A DNA stretch of 64,000 nucleotides from Kribbella pratensis. GTDB taxonomy: Bacteria > Actinomycetota > Actinomycetes > Propionibacteriales > Kribbellaceae. The stretch covers positions 1,695,134-1,759,133 of the forward strand of contig NZ_SODU01000001.1 in the NCBI RefSeq assembly GCF_004366075.1, given 5' to 3'. Below the pieces are notes generated by a model. That model was not told the origin of the DNA, searched no databases, and was given only the letters and a program-made list of their open reading frames with translations. This document shows positions 8,958 to 16,910 of the stretch, piece by piece (positions within the stretch are counted from its first letter, which is position 1; each line of letters opens with the position of its first letter). Both the position numbers and the translations under genes were made by a program.

Positions 8958-10918
8958 CGGTCGTCTCTTTCGGTTCGCAGCCACACACGCATGGCCAGGG
9001 CCTGACGGTTTCCCCAGAGGAAGTACGGCACGAACGTCACCGGTACCTCGTCGATGGCGGATCCTGGGGTCTGTTCTGTAAGCACGGGAGGGAGCACGGG
9101 AGGGAGCACGGGAGGGAGCACGGGAGGGAGCACGGGATAGAGCTCGGGAGGCGGCGCCGGCGCGACACCGGCGGTCAGTTCGAGGACGACATGGTCGTCC
9201 TGCTGCCGCGCGATCGCCTTGGTAACGGCGGCCGGCGTGAGCAGCAGGTCGTCGACCGGTACGGCGGCATCTTGTTGCTCGACGCAATAGACCAGCGGTC
9301 CGCGGGCGACGGCGATCGCGCCTCGGGTCGCGTCGAGGTACGGGTGCGATCCGTGCGCTCTCGGTGCCATCGGCAACGTCAGCCGCAGGACGTCGCCGGC
9401 AGCGAACGTCCGCCGGACAACGGCCCAGCCTTCCACCGCCGCGATCCGCTCCTCGCCGACCTCGCCTGCTTCAGCGACGCCGGCCGCAGCGGGCGCGGTC
9501 AGGTCGGCGCCTGCCGCCCACCGCGGGATGCGTAGGGCGATCGCCCGCTCCTCCGCCGGTGCGTGCTCGACGGTCAGCGTGATCTCGCCGTCCCACGGAT
9601 AGTTGGTGGCGACCTTGACCGTGAGTTCACCCGCGGTGATGCGGGCGTCGGCGTAGATGCCGACGTACAACGTGTTGTCGCGGTGCAGCGCGACGTGGTC
9701 CTGGAGTTCGGACATCCAGCGGATGATGTTCGGCGGGCAGCAGGGACAGCCGAACCACGCGCGCCGGAGCAGTTCCCCGCCATCCTCCATCCCGGAGCGC
9801 TGCTCGTGGTCCGGACGGCGCTGCAACGGGTTGTCGTAGAAGAACGCCGTACCGTCGGCCGAAAGCCCTACGGCATAAGCGTTGTAGAGCACGGTCTCGT
9901 ACACGTCGAGGTACGACGCCTTGCCGGTGGCGCGGAACATCCGCCACGCCCACTGCATCGTCGCGATCGCCGCACACGTCTCGGCGTACGCACGCTCGGA
10001 CGGCAGCTCGTACCGGTCGCCGATCGCCTCGTCGGAGTGCCGGCTGCCGAGCCCGCCGGTGAGGTACAGCTTGGTCGCGACCATGTCGTCCCACAGCCGC
10101 TCCAGCGCTGCCAGCAGCGTCGGGTCGCCGGTCTCCAGGTGGACGTCGGCCGCGCCCGCCGCGAGATACGCCATCCGTACGGCGTGACCGGTGACGGACG
10201 GAAGCTCGCGGAACGGGACGTGGTCCTGGAAGTACTCGCCCGGGAAGATCGTGTGCTTGAGCTTCCCCCGACCACGCCGGTCGACGAACAGCCGCGCCTG
10301 GGTGAGGTAGTCCTCGTCGCCGGTTTCACGATAAAGCTCGACGAGCGCCATCTCGACCTCGGGATGCCCGTCGACAACCTCCTCGCCGTGTTCGCCGTAC
10401 TTGTCGACGACGAGATCAGCGAAGCGCCGGGCGATTGTCAGCAATCTTCCATCGGACAATCGACGCTGCGCCGCGACGGCCGCCTGGATGAGGTGGCCGA
10501 GGTTGTAGAGCTCGTGGCCCCAGCCGAGGTCCGACCAGGGCTGTTTGGGCTGTTCCGGGTCCTGGAAGTACGAGTTCAGGTACCCGTCGTCGGCCTGCGC
10601 CTGCTCGAGCAGTTCGACGACCTCGTCGAAGAACTCCCGCGCTCCGGCCGGCGCCCCGTCTACCGCACCGTCGCGATCGACCTCGTAGGCGAGACCCTCC
10701 AGCGTCTTGTAGAGATCGGTGTCCAGGAACGGGTACCGCCCGCGGTACGGCCCGACCGACGGATCGGCCAGTCGCCGGAGATTCTCCAGGTTCCCGGCCT
10801 TGCGCAGCTCCGTGATCGCGTGCGGGATCGTCGCCTGCCGGTTCCGCCGCTGCCAGTCGTGCAGCAACCCTCCGGTCAGCTCCACGCTCAGCCCAAGGTT
10901 CTCTGTACCGTGTGACAT
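8954..10918 (-). CDS. GH127 beta-L-arabinofuranosidase
   Basis: This 654-residue protein matches the GH127 (former DUF1680) family typified by Bifidobacterium HypBA1, which removes beta-L-arabinofuranose from hydroxyproline-linked arabinans. Catalytic features are visible: acid/base candidate E297, and zinc/nucleophile set E313, C315, C393 and C394 (AETCA and CPCCPPN). E297 and E313 are 16 residues apart, as in HypBA1. There is no signal peptide, so it acts in the cytoplasm on imported substrate. Near the C-terminus, residues about 606-625 are (PVLP)n repeats encoded by 12-bp DNA repeats. It is the first gene of the operon and its ATG at 10918 appears to be the transcript's first codon. Confidence 0.92.
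   Translation of the reverse strand: MSHGTENLGLSVELTGGLLHDWQRRNRQATIPHAITELRKAGNLENLRRLADPSVGPYRGRYPFLDTDLYKTLEGLAYEVDRDGAVDGAPAGAREFFDEVVELLEQAQADDGYLNSYFQDPEQPKQPWSDLGWGHELYNLGHLIQAAVAAQRRLSDGRLLTIARRFADLVVDKYGEHGEEVVDGHPEVEMALVELYRETGDEDYLTQARLFVDRRGRGKLKHTIFPGEYFQDHVPFRELPSVTGHAVRMAYLAAGAADVHLETGDPTLLAALERLWDDMVATKLYLTGGLGSRHSDEAIGDRYELPSERAYAETCAAIATMQWAWRMFRATGKASYLDVYETVLYNAYAVGLSADGTAFFYDNPLQRRPDHEQRSGMEDGGELLRRAWFGCPCCPPNIIRWMSELQDHVALHRDNTLYVGIYADARITAGELTVKVATNYPWDGEITLTVEHAPAEERAIALRIPRWAAGADLTAPAAAGVAEAGEVGEERIAAVEGWAVVRRTFAAGDVLRLTLPMAPRAHGSHPYLDATRGAIAVARGPLVYCVEQQDAAVPVDDLLLTPAAVTKAIARQQDDHVVLELTAGVAPAPPPELYPVLPPVLPPVLPPVLPPVLTEQTPGSAIDEVPVTFVPYFLWGNRQALAMRVWLRTERDDR
9081..9140. 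repeat. 12-bp tandem repeat in the GH127 gene
   Basis: Four perfect copies of AGCACGGGAGGG (9081-9128) are followed by a degenerate fifth. On the minus strand they encode Pro-Val-Leu-Pro repeats linking two C-terminal beta regions of the GH127 enzyme. Slippage would add or remove 4 residues without a frameshift. Confidence 0.88.
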
Positions 10919-10954
10919 TGCACAGACCCTAAGTGCAATGTCACACCTTGCCAA
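10910..10954 (-). promoter_or_regulatory. leaderless promoter with 14-bp operator dyad for the GH127 operon
   Basis: On the minus strand, -35 TTGGCA (10954-10949), a 17-bp spacer and -10 TAGGGT (10931-10926) are followed by 7 nt and then the ATG at 10918. Transcription should therefore begin at or next to the start codon. A perfect inverted repeat, GTGTGACATTGCAC / GTGCAATGTCACAC (10910-10923 and 10933-10946, 9-bp spacer), brackets the -10 box. One arm fills the -35/-10 spacer and the other covers the start site. This is what a repressor operator would look like. The GntR regulator at the operon's end is the likely, but unproven, ligand. Confidence 0.75.
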
Positions 10955-11036
10955 CCCCCAACCCAAGACGTTTACACCCCGGAAACGATCCGCCCCGTCA
11001 CGATCCGGTGGCCCTCTGCAGCGGCATCGTGTCTCC

Positions 11037-11672
11037 GTGACCGCCACACTCACCGATCTCCGCCGTCGACCCGCCAAGCCCGCCGGCAGCCTGTTCCGCG
11101 TCACCGCCGCTGTGAGCTTCCTGACCCTGCTCGTGCTCTGGGCGGTCTACGAGTGGTGGCCCTCGCCCGAGTTCGAGTCCTGCCACCGAACAGCGGGCGG
11201 CGAGCCCTGTCCCCCGAGCGTCGACTCTGTCGGGAGCGCGCTCGATCCGCCGTACCTCATCCTCGTGACGGCACTCGTGGAGCTCGTGGCGATCGGCGGC
11301 TACCTCGCACTCGCAGCGGCCCGCCGGACGCTCGACCTGCGCACCGGCCTCCGCTGGTCACCGGCCGCGGTCGCGGTCGTCGCCCTCGCCGTCGGAGGCT
11401 TCGGCTGGATGATGGACGGCGGCGATCTGAACGGTCTCGACTCCGTCGCGCCCGGGTTCCTGCTGCTGTTCGCCGGGTGGCTGCTCACTCCGCTGGTCTT
11501 GTACGGCGTTCATCGCGGCGACCGGGGTGCGGTGATCCTGGTCGTGATCGGTCTGGCACCGACAGCGGTCTGCAATGCGATGTTGGTCCAGGACTACCCA
11601 GCAGGCGCGCTGCCGGGCGTAATGCTCGTCGTGTCCACGGTGGTCGTCGTCATCGTCCGCCGCCGCGATTGA
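11037..11672 (+). CDS. membrane protein of unknown function, tandem paralog 1
   Basis: This 211-residue protein starts at GTG 11037 and has about five predicted membrane segments. The first (VTAAVSFLTLLVLWAVYEWW) is followed by an extracytoplasmic loop with two Cys (CHRT, PCPPS), then LRTGLRWSPAAVAVVALAVG and a GWLLTPLVL helix, ending in Arg-rich VVIVRRRD. It is clearly homologous along its whole length to the next gene, and with these starts both are 211 residues, which supports the start choice. DNA before both starts is also alike (TGGCCCTC...GCATCGTGT). No known domain was recognised. The paired Cys and small size suggest a small integral membrane protein without catalytic motifs. Confidence 0.7.
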   Translation: MTATLTDLRRRPAKPAGSLFRVTAAVSFLTLLVLWAVYEWWPSPEFESCHRTAGGEPCPPSVDSVGSALDPPYLILVTALVELVAIGGYLALAAARRTLDLRTGLRWSPAAVAVVALAVGGFGWMMDGGDLNGLDSVAPGFLLLFAGWLLTPLVLYGVHRGDRGAVILVVIGLAPTAVCNAMLVQDYPAGALPGVMLVVSTVVVVIVRRRD

Positions 11673-11750
11673 GCTCAAGTCCTCGGCCGGCGGAACGAGT
11701 GACCTTCTCGACCGCGCCCGATGGCCCTCCGCGGCGAGATCGTGTTCCTT

Positions 11751-12386
11751 GTGTCCGCCCAGCAACTCGATCTCCGCCGCCCGCCGCCGAGGCGCCCCGG
11801 CAACTTGTTCCACGTGACGGCGGCGGTGAGCTTTCTCAGCATTCCGCTGCTCTACGTTGCCTACCTCGTGGTTCCGCCGGAGAGGATTCCGTGTCAGGAC
11901 CACGCCTGCCCGCCGTCGGCGGACGAGGTCGGGGTCGGACGCGCACCAGAGCCGTGGGAGGTCGTCCTCGCGGCCGCGAGCGCCGAGCTTGTCGTGATCG
12001 CTTGTTACCTCGCTCTGGCCGTCGCGCGAGGGACACTCGACCTACGTACCGGTCTGCGATGGTCACCTGCGGCGGTCGCCGTCGTGGCGCTCGCCGTCGG
12101 CAGTTTCGGCTGGCTGATGGACAACGGTGCCGGGCTCAGCTTCGACGCCGCCGAACTCACCTTCTTGCTCCTGCTCGGCTCATGGTTGCTCACGCCGCTG
12201 GTCCTGCACGTCGTGCATCGTGGCGACCGGCGCGCGGTGATCCCTGTCGTGATCGGCCTCGCCCCGACTGCCTTCGGCAACGCGCTCCTGATCAACAACG
12301 ACCCGCTCGTCGTGCCCATGGCGCTGCCCGCGACGATGCTCGTGGTCGGTGTGATCACCGTCCTGGTCGTGCGTCGACGCCGATGA
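11751..12386 (+). CDS. membrane protein of unknown function, tandem paralog 2
   Basis: This 211-residue paralog of the preceding gene lies 78 bp downstream of it. It shares VTAAVSFL, PCPPS/ACPPS, LDLRTGLRWSPAAVAVVALAVG, WLLTPLVL, VHRGDR and VVIGLAPTA in the same order, with about five membrane segments. GTG at 11751 gives the same length as the paralog; the ATG at 11721 would add ten residues that align with the non-coding upstream DNA of paralog 1. Two loop Cys (CQDHAC) are kept. It converges with the Pnkp gene, whose stop is 15 bp away. Recent tandem duplication is likely; the function is unknown. Confidence 0.7.
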   Translation: MSAQQLDLRRPPPRRPGNLFHVTAAVSFLSIPLLYVAYLVVPPERIPCQDHACPPSADEVGVGRAPEPWEVVLAAASAELVVIACYLALAVARGTLDLRTGLRWSPAAVAVVALAVGSFGWLMDNGAGLSFDAAELTFLLLLGSWLLTPLVLHVVHRGDRRAVIPVVIGLAPTAFGNALLINNDPLVVPMALPATMLVVGVITVLVVRRRR

Positions 12387-12401
12387 ATCCAGCCTGGTGA
12401 T

Positions 12402-14924
12402 TCAGAGGCGGGGGTCGATCGGTTCGGATTCGAGGGCCAGTACGGCGAAGACGCATTCATGGATGCGCCACAGGGGTTCTCCGCGGGCGGCGCGGTCCAG
12501 GGACTCCAGGCCGAGGGCGTACTCGCGGAGCGCCAGGGAGCGTTTGTGGCCGAGGTTGCGGTCGCGGAGGCGGGTGAAGTTCTCGGGCTCGGTGTAGTCG
12601 GGGCCGTAGATGAGCCGCAGGTACTCCTGCCCGCGCACCTTCAGCCCCGGCTGGGCCAGGCCCTTCGCCGTGCGGGTCAGGTTCGCGGCCGGCTTCACCA
12701 CCATGCCCTCTCCGCCTGCCCCGGTCAGCTCCTCCCACCACGCGATCCCGGCGTCCCAGTTGTCCGCGTCCACGAACAGCCGCCGGGTCTGCGTGATCAA
12801 CTCCGGGCCCGCGGCAACCATCCGGTCCGCAACGCCCAGGTGCCATGCGTGCGGCCGTTCCTGGTACGTCGCCCCTTCGGACGCAAGCACCTGGAACGGC
12901 GCGATACGCACCCCGTCGAGCCCATCGGTCGGCCAGCAGTACCGTCGGTACGCCGCGGTGAACCGCTCCGCATTCGCCGTACGGCGCTCGGCCGACGCCA
13001 GCAGATCGCCGACGTCGAGGCCGGTGGCCTGGGCGGCACGGAGCGCAGCGGTCGCTGCGGGCAACGACGTACGGGCGGCCGCTCCGACGGCGGCGTACTG
13101 ATTCCGGAGGAGGTCCCCGGCCTTGGCGCTCCACGGCAGCAGCTCGGCGTCGAGCAGCAGCCAGGACGTGTCGAGTTCGTCGAAGACACCAGCAGCAGAC
13201 GCGACAGCACGCAGCCGGAGCAGTAGCTCGTCGGTCAGCTCCGCGTCGAAGAACGACCGCCCGGTGCGAGTGTGGATCGCGCCGCGGCCGGCCAGACCGA
13301 ACCGCTTCTCGGCCACGTCGTCGTCCCGCGTCAGCAGCACGACCGCCCGCGAACCCATGTGCTTCTCCTCGCACACCAGCTCGGTGACGCCCTGGCCCCG
13401 GAACGTCTCGAACGCCTGCCGCGGGTGCTCCAACAGCCCCGGCTCCGGCGAGGTCGCGACCGGGCTCATCGTCGGCGGCAGGTACAGCAGGAACCGCGGA
13501 TCGATCGCGAACCGGCTCATCACCTCCAGCGCCGCGCCGGCCTGCTCGGCCCGGATGCTCAGCCGTCCGTGGGAAGCGGTCTCGATCACGCGGCGACCGG
13601 TCACGTCGGTCAGCTCGAGTACGTCGGGCTCGCGCGCCGGTGCCGTTGCCACATGCAACGGTTTCGCCGGCGCGTAGTACTCCTCGGCCGCTTTCACCGC
13701 CACCAGCTCCCGCTCGGGATAGCGCAGGGCGGTCAGCGATCCGCCGAAGACGCAGCCCGTGTCGAGGCAGATCGTGTTGTTGATCCACTCCGGCTCGGGC
13801 GTAGGCGTGTGGCCGTAGACGACCGTCGCGCGACCGCGGTAGTCCTTCGCCCACGGGTACCGCACCGGCAGCCCGAACTCGTCGGTCTCCCCCGTCGTCT
13901 CGCCGTACAGGCAGAACGAGCGGACGCGGCCCGACGTACGACCGTGCATCCGTTCGACGAGGCCGGCGTGCGACACGACGAGCTTGCCGCCGTCGAACAC
14001 GTAGTGCGAGATCAGTCCGTCGATGAACGCCATGACCTCGTCGCGGAACTCCGGAGGCTCAGCGGCCAGCTGCTCCAGCGTGGTCTCGAGGCCGTGGCTG
14101 ATCTTCACGTTCTTGCCCCGCAGCGCACGCAGCAACTTGTCCTCGTGATTGCCGGGGACGCAATAAGCGTTGCCGGCCGCAACCATTCCCATCACGAGCC
14201 GGAGTACACCGGGAGAGTCGGGACCGCGGTCGACGAGGTCACCGACGAAGATCGCCCGCCGGTCCGGGTGGACGGCGTCGACCGGCCGTCCGGCGTCGTC
14301 GCGGGTCAGCGTGTACCCGAGATCGGTGAGCAGCCGCTCCAGTTCGGGACGGCACCCGTGCACGTCGCCGATGATGTCGAACGGGCCGTTCTGGTCGGTG
14401 AGGTCGTTGTACAGCCGCGTCCGTTCGATGCTGACGGCATCGATCTCCTCGACGCTGTCCAGCACGTGAACCGTCCGGAAGCCTTCACGCTTGAGGCTGC
14501 GCAGGCCACGCTTCAGCTGCGAGCGCTGCCGGGCGATGACCTTCGACCCGAACTGCCGGTCGGACCGCTGCTCGTTCCGCTCGACACACACGCGCTCCGG
14601 CGGGTCGAGCACGATCGCGACCGGAAGTACGTCGTACTCGCGGGCCAGGTTCACGAGCTCCTTGCGGGCCTCCGGCTGCACGTTGGTGGCGTCGATGACC
14701 GTCAACCGCCCGGCGGCCAGTCGCTTCCCGGCGATGAAGTTGAGCACCTCGAAGGCGTCCTTCGTCGCGGCCTGGTCGTTCTCGTCGTCCGAGACGAGCC
14801 CGCGGCAGAAGTCGCTCGAGATCACCTCGGTGGCCAGGAAGTGCTTGCGCGCGAACGTCGACTTGCCGGAGCCGCTGGCACCGACCAGCACGATCAGACA
14901 CAGAGCTGGTACGTCGATCGTCAT
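12402..14924 (-). CDS. pnkp: bacterial polynucleotide kinase-phosphatase-ligase (Pnkp)
   Basis: This 840-residue trifunctional RNA end-healing enzyme has an N-terminal kinase with P-loop GASGSGKST at residues 15-23. The central phosphatase is of the binuclear metallophosphoesterase type: GDVHG 186-190 (D187, H189), GDLVDRGPDS about 228-237, GNHE 258-261 and VVYGHTP. The C-terminal adenylyltransferase (ligase-like) domain has motif I KHMGSR at 521-526. Layout and numbering match Clostridium thermocellum Pnkp. Pnkp heals RNA ends left by ribotoxin cleavage and, with Hen1, seals them with a protective 2'-O-methyl mark. The ATG at 14924 overlaps the hen1 stop by 4 bp, so both are one operon. Confidence 0.95.
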   Translation of the reverse strand: MTIDVPALCLIVLVGASGSGKSTFARKHFLATEVISSDFCRGLVSDDENDQAATKDAFEVLNFIAGKRLAAGRLTVIDATNVQPEARKELVNLAREYDVLPVAIVLDPPERVCVERNEQRSDRQFGSKVIARQRSQLKRGLRSLKREGFRTVHVLDSVEEIDAVSIERTRLYNDLTDQNGPFDIIGDVHGCRPELERLLTDLGYTLTRDDAGRPVDAVHPDRRAIFVGDLVDRGPDSPGVLRLVMGMVAAGNAYCVPGNHEDKLLRALRGKNVKISHGLETTLEQLAAEPPEFRDEVMAFIDGLISHYVFDGGKLVVSHAGLVERMHGRTSGRVRSFCLYGETTGETDEFGLPVRYPWAKDYRGRATVVYGHTPTPEPEWINNTICLDTGCVFGGSLTALRYPERELVAVKAAEEYYAPAKPLHVATAPAREPDVLELTDVTGRRVIETASHGRLSIRAEQAGAALEVMSRFAIDPRFLLYLPPTMSPVATSPEPGLLEHPRQAFETFRGQGVTELVCEEKHMGSRAVVLLTRDDDVAEKRFGLAGRGAIHTRTGRSFFDAELTDELLLRLRAVASAAGVFDELDTSWLLLDAELLPWSAKAGDLLRNQYAAVGAAARTSLPAATAALRAAQATGLDVGDLLASAERRTANAERFTAAYRRYCWPTDGLDGVRIAPFQVLASEGATYQERPHAWHLGVADRMVAAGPELITQTRRLFVDADNWDAGIAWWEELTGAGGEGMVVKPAANLTRTAKGLAQPGLKVRGQEYLRLIYGPDYTEPENFTRLRDRNLGHKRSLALREYALGLESLDRAARGEPLWRIHECVFAVLALESEPIDPRL

Positions 14925-16333
14925 CGAGCCTCCTCCCGGCGGAACAGTGCGAGCTGGGTCGGCGGTCCCACCTCAGGGTCCTCGGCGCCGACAGGCCGGA
15001 ACTGCACGGTGTAGCCGAAGCGGTCCGCGACCTGCTGCGACCAGGTCCGGAACTCCGCGCGGGTCCACTCGAAGCGGTGGTCGGGATGGCGGAAATTGCC
15101 GGCCGGGAGGGACGGGAAGCGCACGTTGTACTCGCTGTTCGGGGTGGTGACGACCACCGCGGCAGGGCGTGCCGCGCGGAAGACCGAGTCCGCCAAGGCC
15201 GGCAGTCGTGGCGGGTCGACGTGCTCGACGACCTCCATCAGTACGACGGCATCGAGCCCGGCAAGCCGTTCGTCGGCGTACGTGACCGACGACTGCAGGA
15301 ACGTCAGCCGGTCCCGCTGGCGATCCGGCAGGTCGTCGTAGTGCAACCGCCGCTTGGCCGCGATCAGCGCCCGCGCCGACACGTCGGTCGCGATCAGCTC
15401 GCCGATCATCGGGTCCTTCAGCAGCTCGCCGACGAGCGCACCCTCACCACAGCCGATGTCCGCGATCCGGCGAGCACCGAGCTCCCGCAGTACGCCGGCC
15501 ACCGTCGTACGCCGCTCAACGGCCAACGACACCGAGCCCTCGCCTGGACCGTCCTCTGCGCCCTCCTCCGGCAGTTCGACCCCGTCCACCTCAGCCAGCC
15601 GTTCGAGGACAGCGTCCGCCAGGTAGCGCCGGTGCGCGAGGTAGCGGCGCGAGATCAGATCCTTCTCGGGATGCGCGGCCAGCCAGCCCTCGCCGGCGCG
15701 GACGAGTTTGTCCACCTCGTCCGACCCGACCCAGTAGTGCTTGGCGTCATCGAGGACCGGGAGCATCACGTACAAGTGCTTGAGTGCGTCGGCCAGCCGC
15801 AGTACGCCGGTCAGCCGCAGGTCGACGTACCGCGAATCACCCCACGCCGGGATCTGCGGATCGAGCGGCACCGGACGGGCGTCGACGGTCCAGCCGAGGG
15901 GCGCGAAGAACCGCTCGGCGAGGTCGGCGCCGCCGTTGCACGGGAGCGCCGGGACGTGGATCTCGAGCGGGATCGGGCGCGCGGCGAGATCCGGGCGGGC
16001 GTCGCAGCGGCCGTTCATCGCCGTACGGAAGAGTTTTCCGAGCGCGACGGCGAGCAGGCTGGAGGCGGCGTACGGGCGGTCGTTGACGTACTGCCCGAGG
16101 GTGAAGCCTTCGGCCGCCTTGCCGCGGCCGGCCTTCACCAGGCCGATCGGGTCGATGTCGAGCAGCACCGCCGCCGTACAGCGCTCGCCGGTCGCCTCCG
16201 GGTAGAAGACATGGGCCGATCCCCCGGTGACGTCGATCGCCTGCGGACGGGCCGGGTTCTTGTGCAACAGGAACCCGAAATCGCTTGCGGGCGCGTCCAC
16301 TCCGGCCAGATCGGTGCCAATCGTCAGGAACAC
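14921..16333 (-). CDS. hen1: Hen1 3'-terminal RNA ribose 2'-O-methyltransferase
   Basis: This 470-residue protein has the bacterial Hen1 layout. The N-terminal region (1-240) starts FLTIGTDLAG and is needed to partner Pnkp. The C-terminal methyltransferase has SAM motif DIGCGEGALVG near 292-302 and metal-binding E367, E370, H371 and H419 (MEVVEHVD and HPDHRFEW). These positions are within one residue of those in C. thermocellum Hen1. It methylates the 2'-OH of the 3' end before Pnkp ligation so the repaired RNA resists re-cleavage. The start is GTG at 16333, with no strong ribosome site. hen1 precedes pnkp with a 4-bp overlap. Confidence 0.94.
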   Translation of the reverse strand: MFLTIGTDLAGVDAPASDFGFLLHKNPARPQAIDVTGGSAHVFYPEATGERCTAAVLLDIDPIGLVKAGRGKAAEGFTLGQYVNDRPYAASSLLAVALGKLFRTAMNGRCDARPDLAARPIPLEIHVPALPCNGGADLAERFFAPLGWTVDARPVPLDPQIPAWGDSRYVDLRLTGVLRLADALKHLYVMLPVLDDAKHYWVGSDEVDKLVRAGEGWLAAHPEKDLISRRYLAHRRYLADAVLERLAEVDGVELPEEGAEDGPGEGSVSLAVERRTTVAGVLRELGARRIADIGCGEGALVGELLKDPMIGELIATDVSARALIAAKRRLHYDDLPDRQRDRLTFLQSSVTYADERLAGLDAVVLMEVVEHVDPPRLPALADSVFRAARPAAVVVTTPNSEYNVRFPSLPAGNFRHPDHRFEWTRAEFRTWSQQVADRFGYTVQFRPVGAEDPEVGPPTQLALFRREEAR

Positions 16334-16515
16334 CGTGGTATTCGATCACGGGTCGAGGATTGAGACACGCGGATTCAGGTCTGGCGTGTTCGGGGGTTTG
16401 GTTCTAGCTTGTTTTGAGAAGATGAGTCGCTACAGACCGTCCTTCCCCGCTGACAGTCGGTAAATGTCCCCGGTTTGTGGCGAGAGCCCAACCACGCCGC
16501 TACGGGGAAAGGATC

Positions 16516-16554
16516 ATGGCAGCTCTCTCACTCCACACGGGGTGTCACCGGTGA
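16516..16554 (+). CDS. 12-codon upstream ORF coupled to the small conserved protein
   Basis: An ATG at 16516 with a good GGAAAGGATC ribosome site opens a 12-codon frame (MAALSLHTGCHR). Its TGA overlaps the GTG start of the next gene as GTGA at 16551-16554. The main gene has no ribosome site of its own, so its translation may depend on ribosomes finishing this short frame. No run of regulatory codons is visible, so simple coupling is more likely than attenuation. The longer frame from 16464 seems less likely to be the true start of the main gene. Confidence 0.45.
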   Translation: MAALSLHTGCHR

Positions 16555-16874
16555 AACCCCAGACGTTCGAACTCGTTCGCTACACCGACATCAGTGGGGT
16601 TTCCGGAACCGGCGTCGTCGCCGAAGGCTGTGTGTTCACCGACGGCTCGGTCGCCCTGCGCTGGCACGGCGCGAACCCGTCGACGGCCGTCTGGCCGGAC
16701 CTGGACTCCATCCTCGCCGTTCACGGCCACTGCGGCGCCACCGTCGTGCGCTGGCTGGACGTCTCCGAGATGGAACCGGTCCCGGGCACCGACCTCCTGC
16801 CCGGCGAGCTCACGCACATCCTGGCCACCGGTCGCCGCACCCACCACCACCCGTCGGCCGCCGCGTCGGCCTGA
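16551..16874 (+). CDS. small conserved actinobacterial protein of unknown function (copy 1)
   Basis: This 107-residue protein starts at GTG 16551. Its core (TFELVRYTDISGVSGTGVVAE, then FTDGSVALRW, then ILAVHGHCGAT) is nearly repeated by the protein at 27602-27955, and the shared block starts at this GTG, which supports it. The domain reads as a compact beta-rich fold of about 70 residues seen in many actinobacterial hypothetical proteins, with no catalytic motif I can name. The tail is His-rich (RRTHHHPS). An in-frame ATG at 16464 would give 136 residues, but the added part is not conserved. Confidence 0.7.
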   Translation: MKPQTFELVRYTDISGVSGTGVVAEGCVFTDGSVALRWHGANPSTAVWPDLDSILAVHGHCGATVVRWLDVSEMEPVPGTDLLPGELTHILATGRRTHHHPSAAASA

Positions 16875-16910
16875 CCAAGTCGACCTACTCAAAGCTTCGC
16901 CTGGCTGCCC

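Noticed and set aside
10910..10946. RNA hairpin with the ribosome site in the loop and the ATG in the stem
   Set aside because: A good promoter places the transcript start at the ATG, so the hairpin would not be transcribed; an operator fits better.
11165..11180. tRNA T-arm-like GTTCGAGTCC
   Set aside because: It is inside a membrane-protein gene, and no acceptor, D or anticodon arm is present.
16440..16550. possible riboswitch before the small conserved gene
   Set aside because: The region has short GC stems, but no known riboswitch consensus could be matched.
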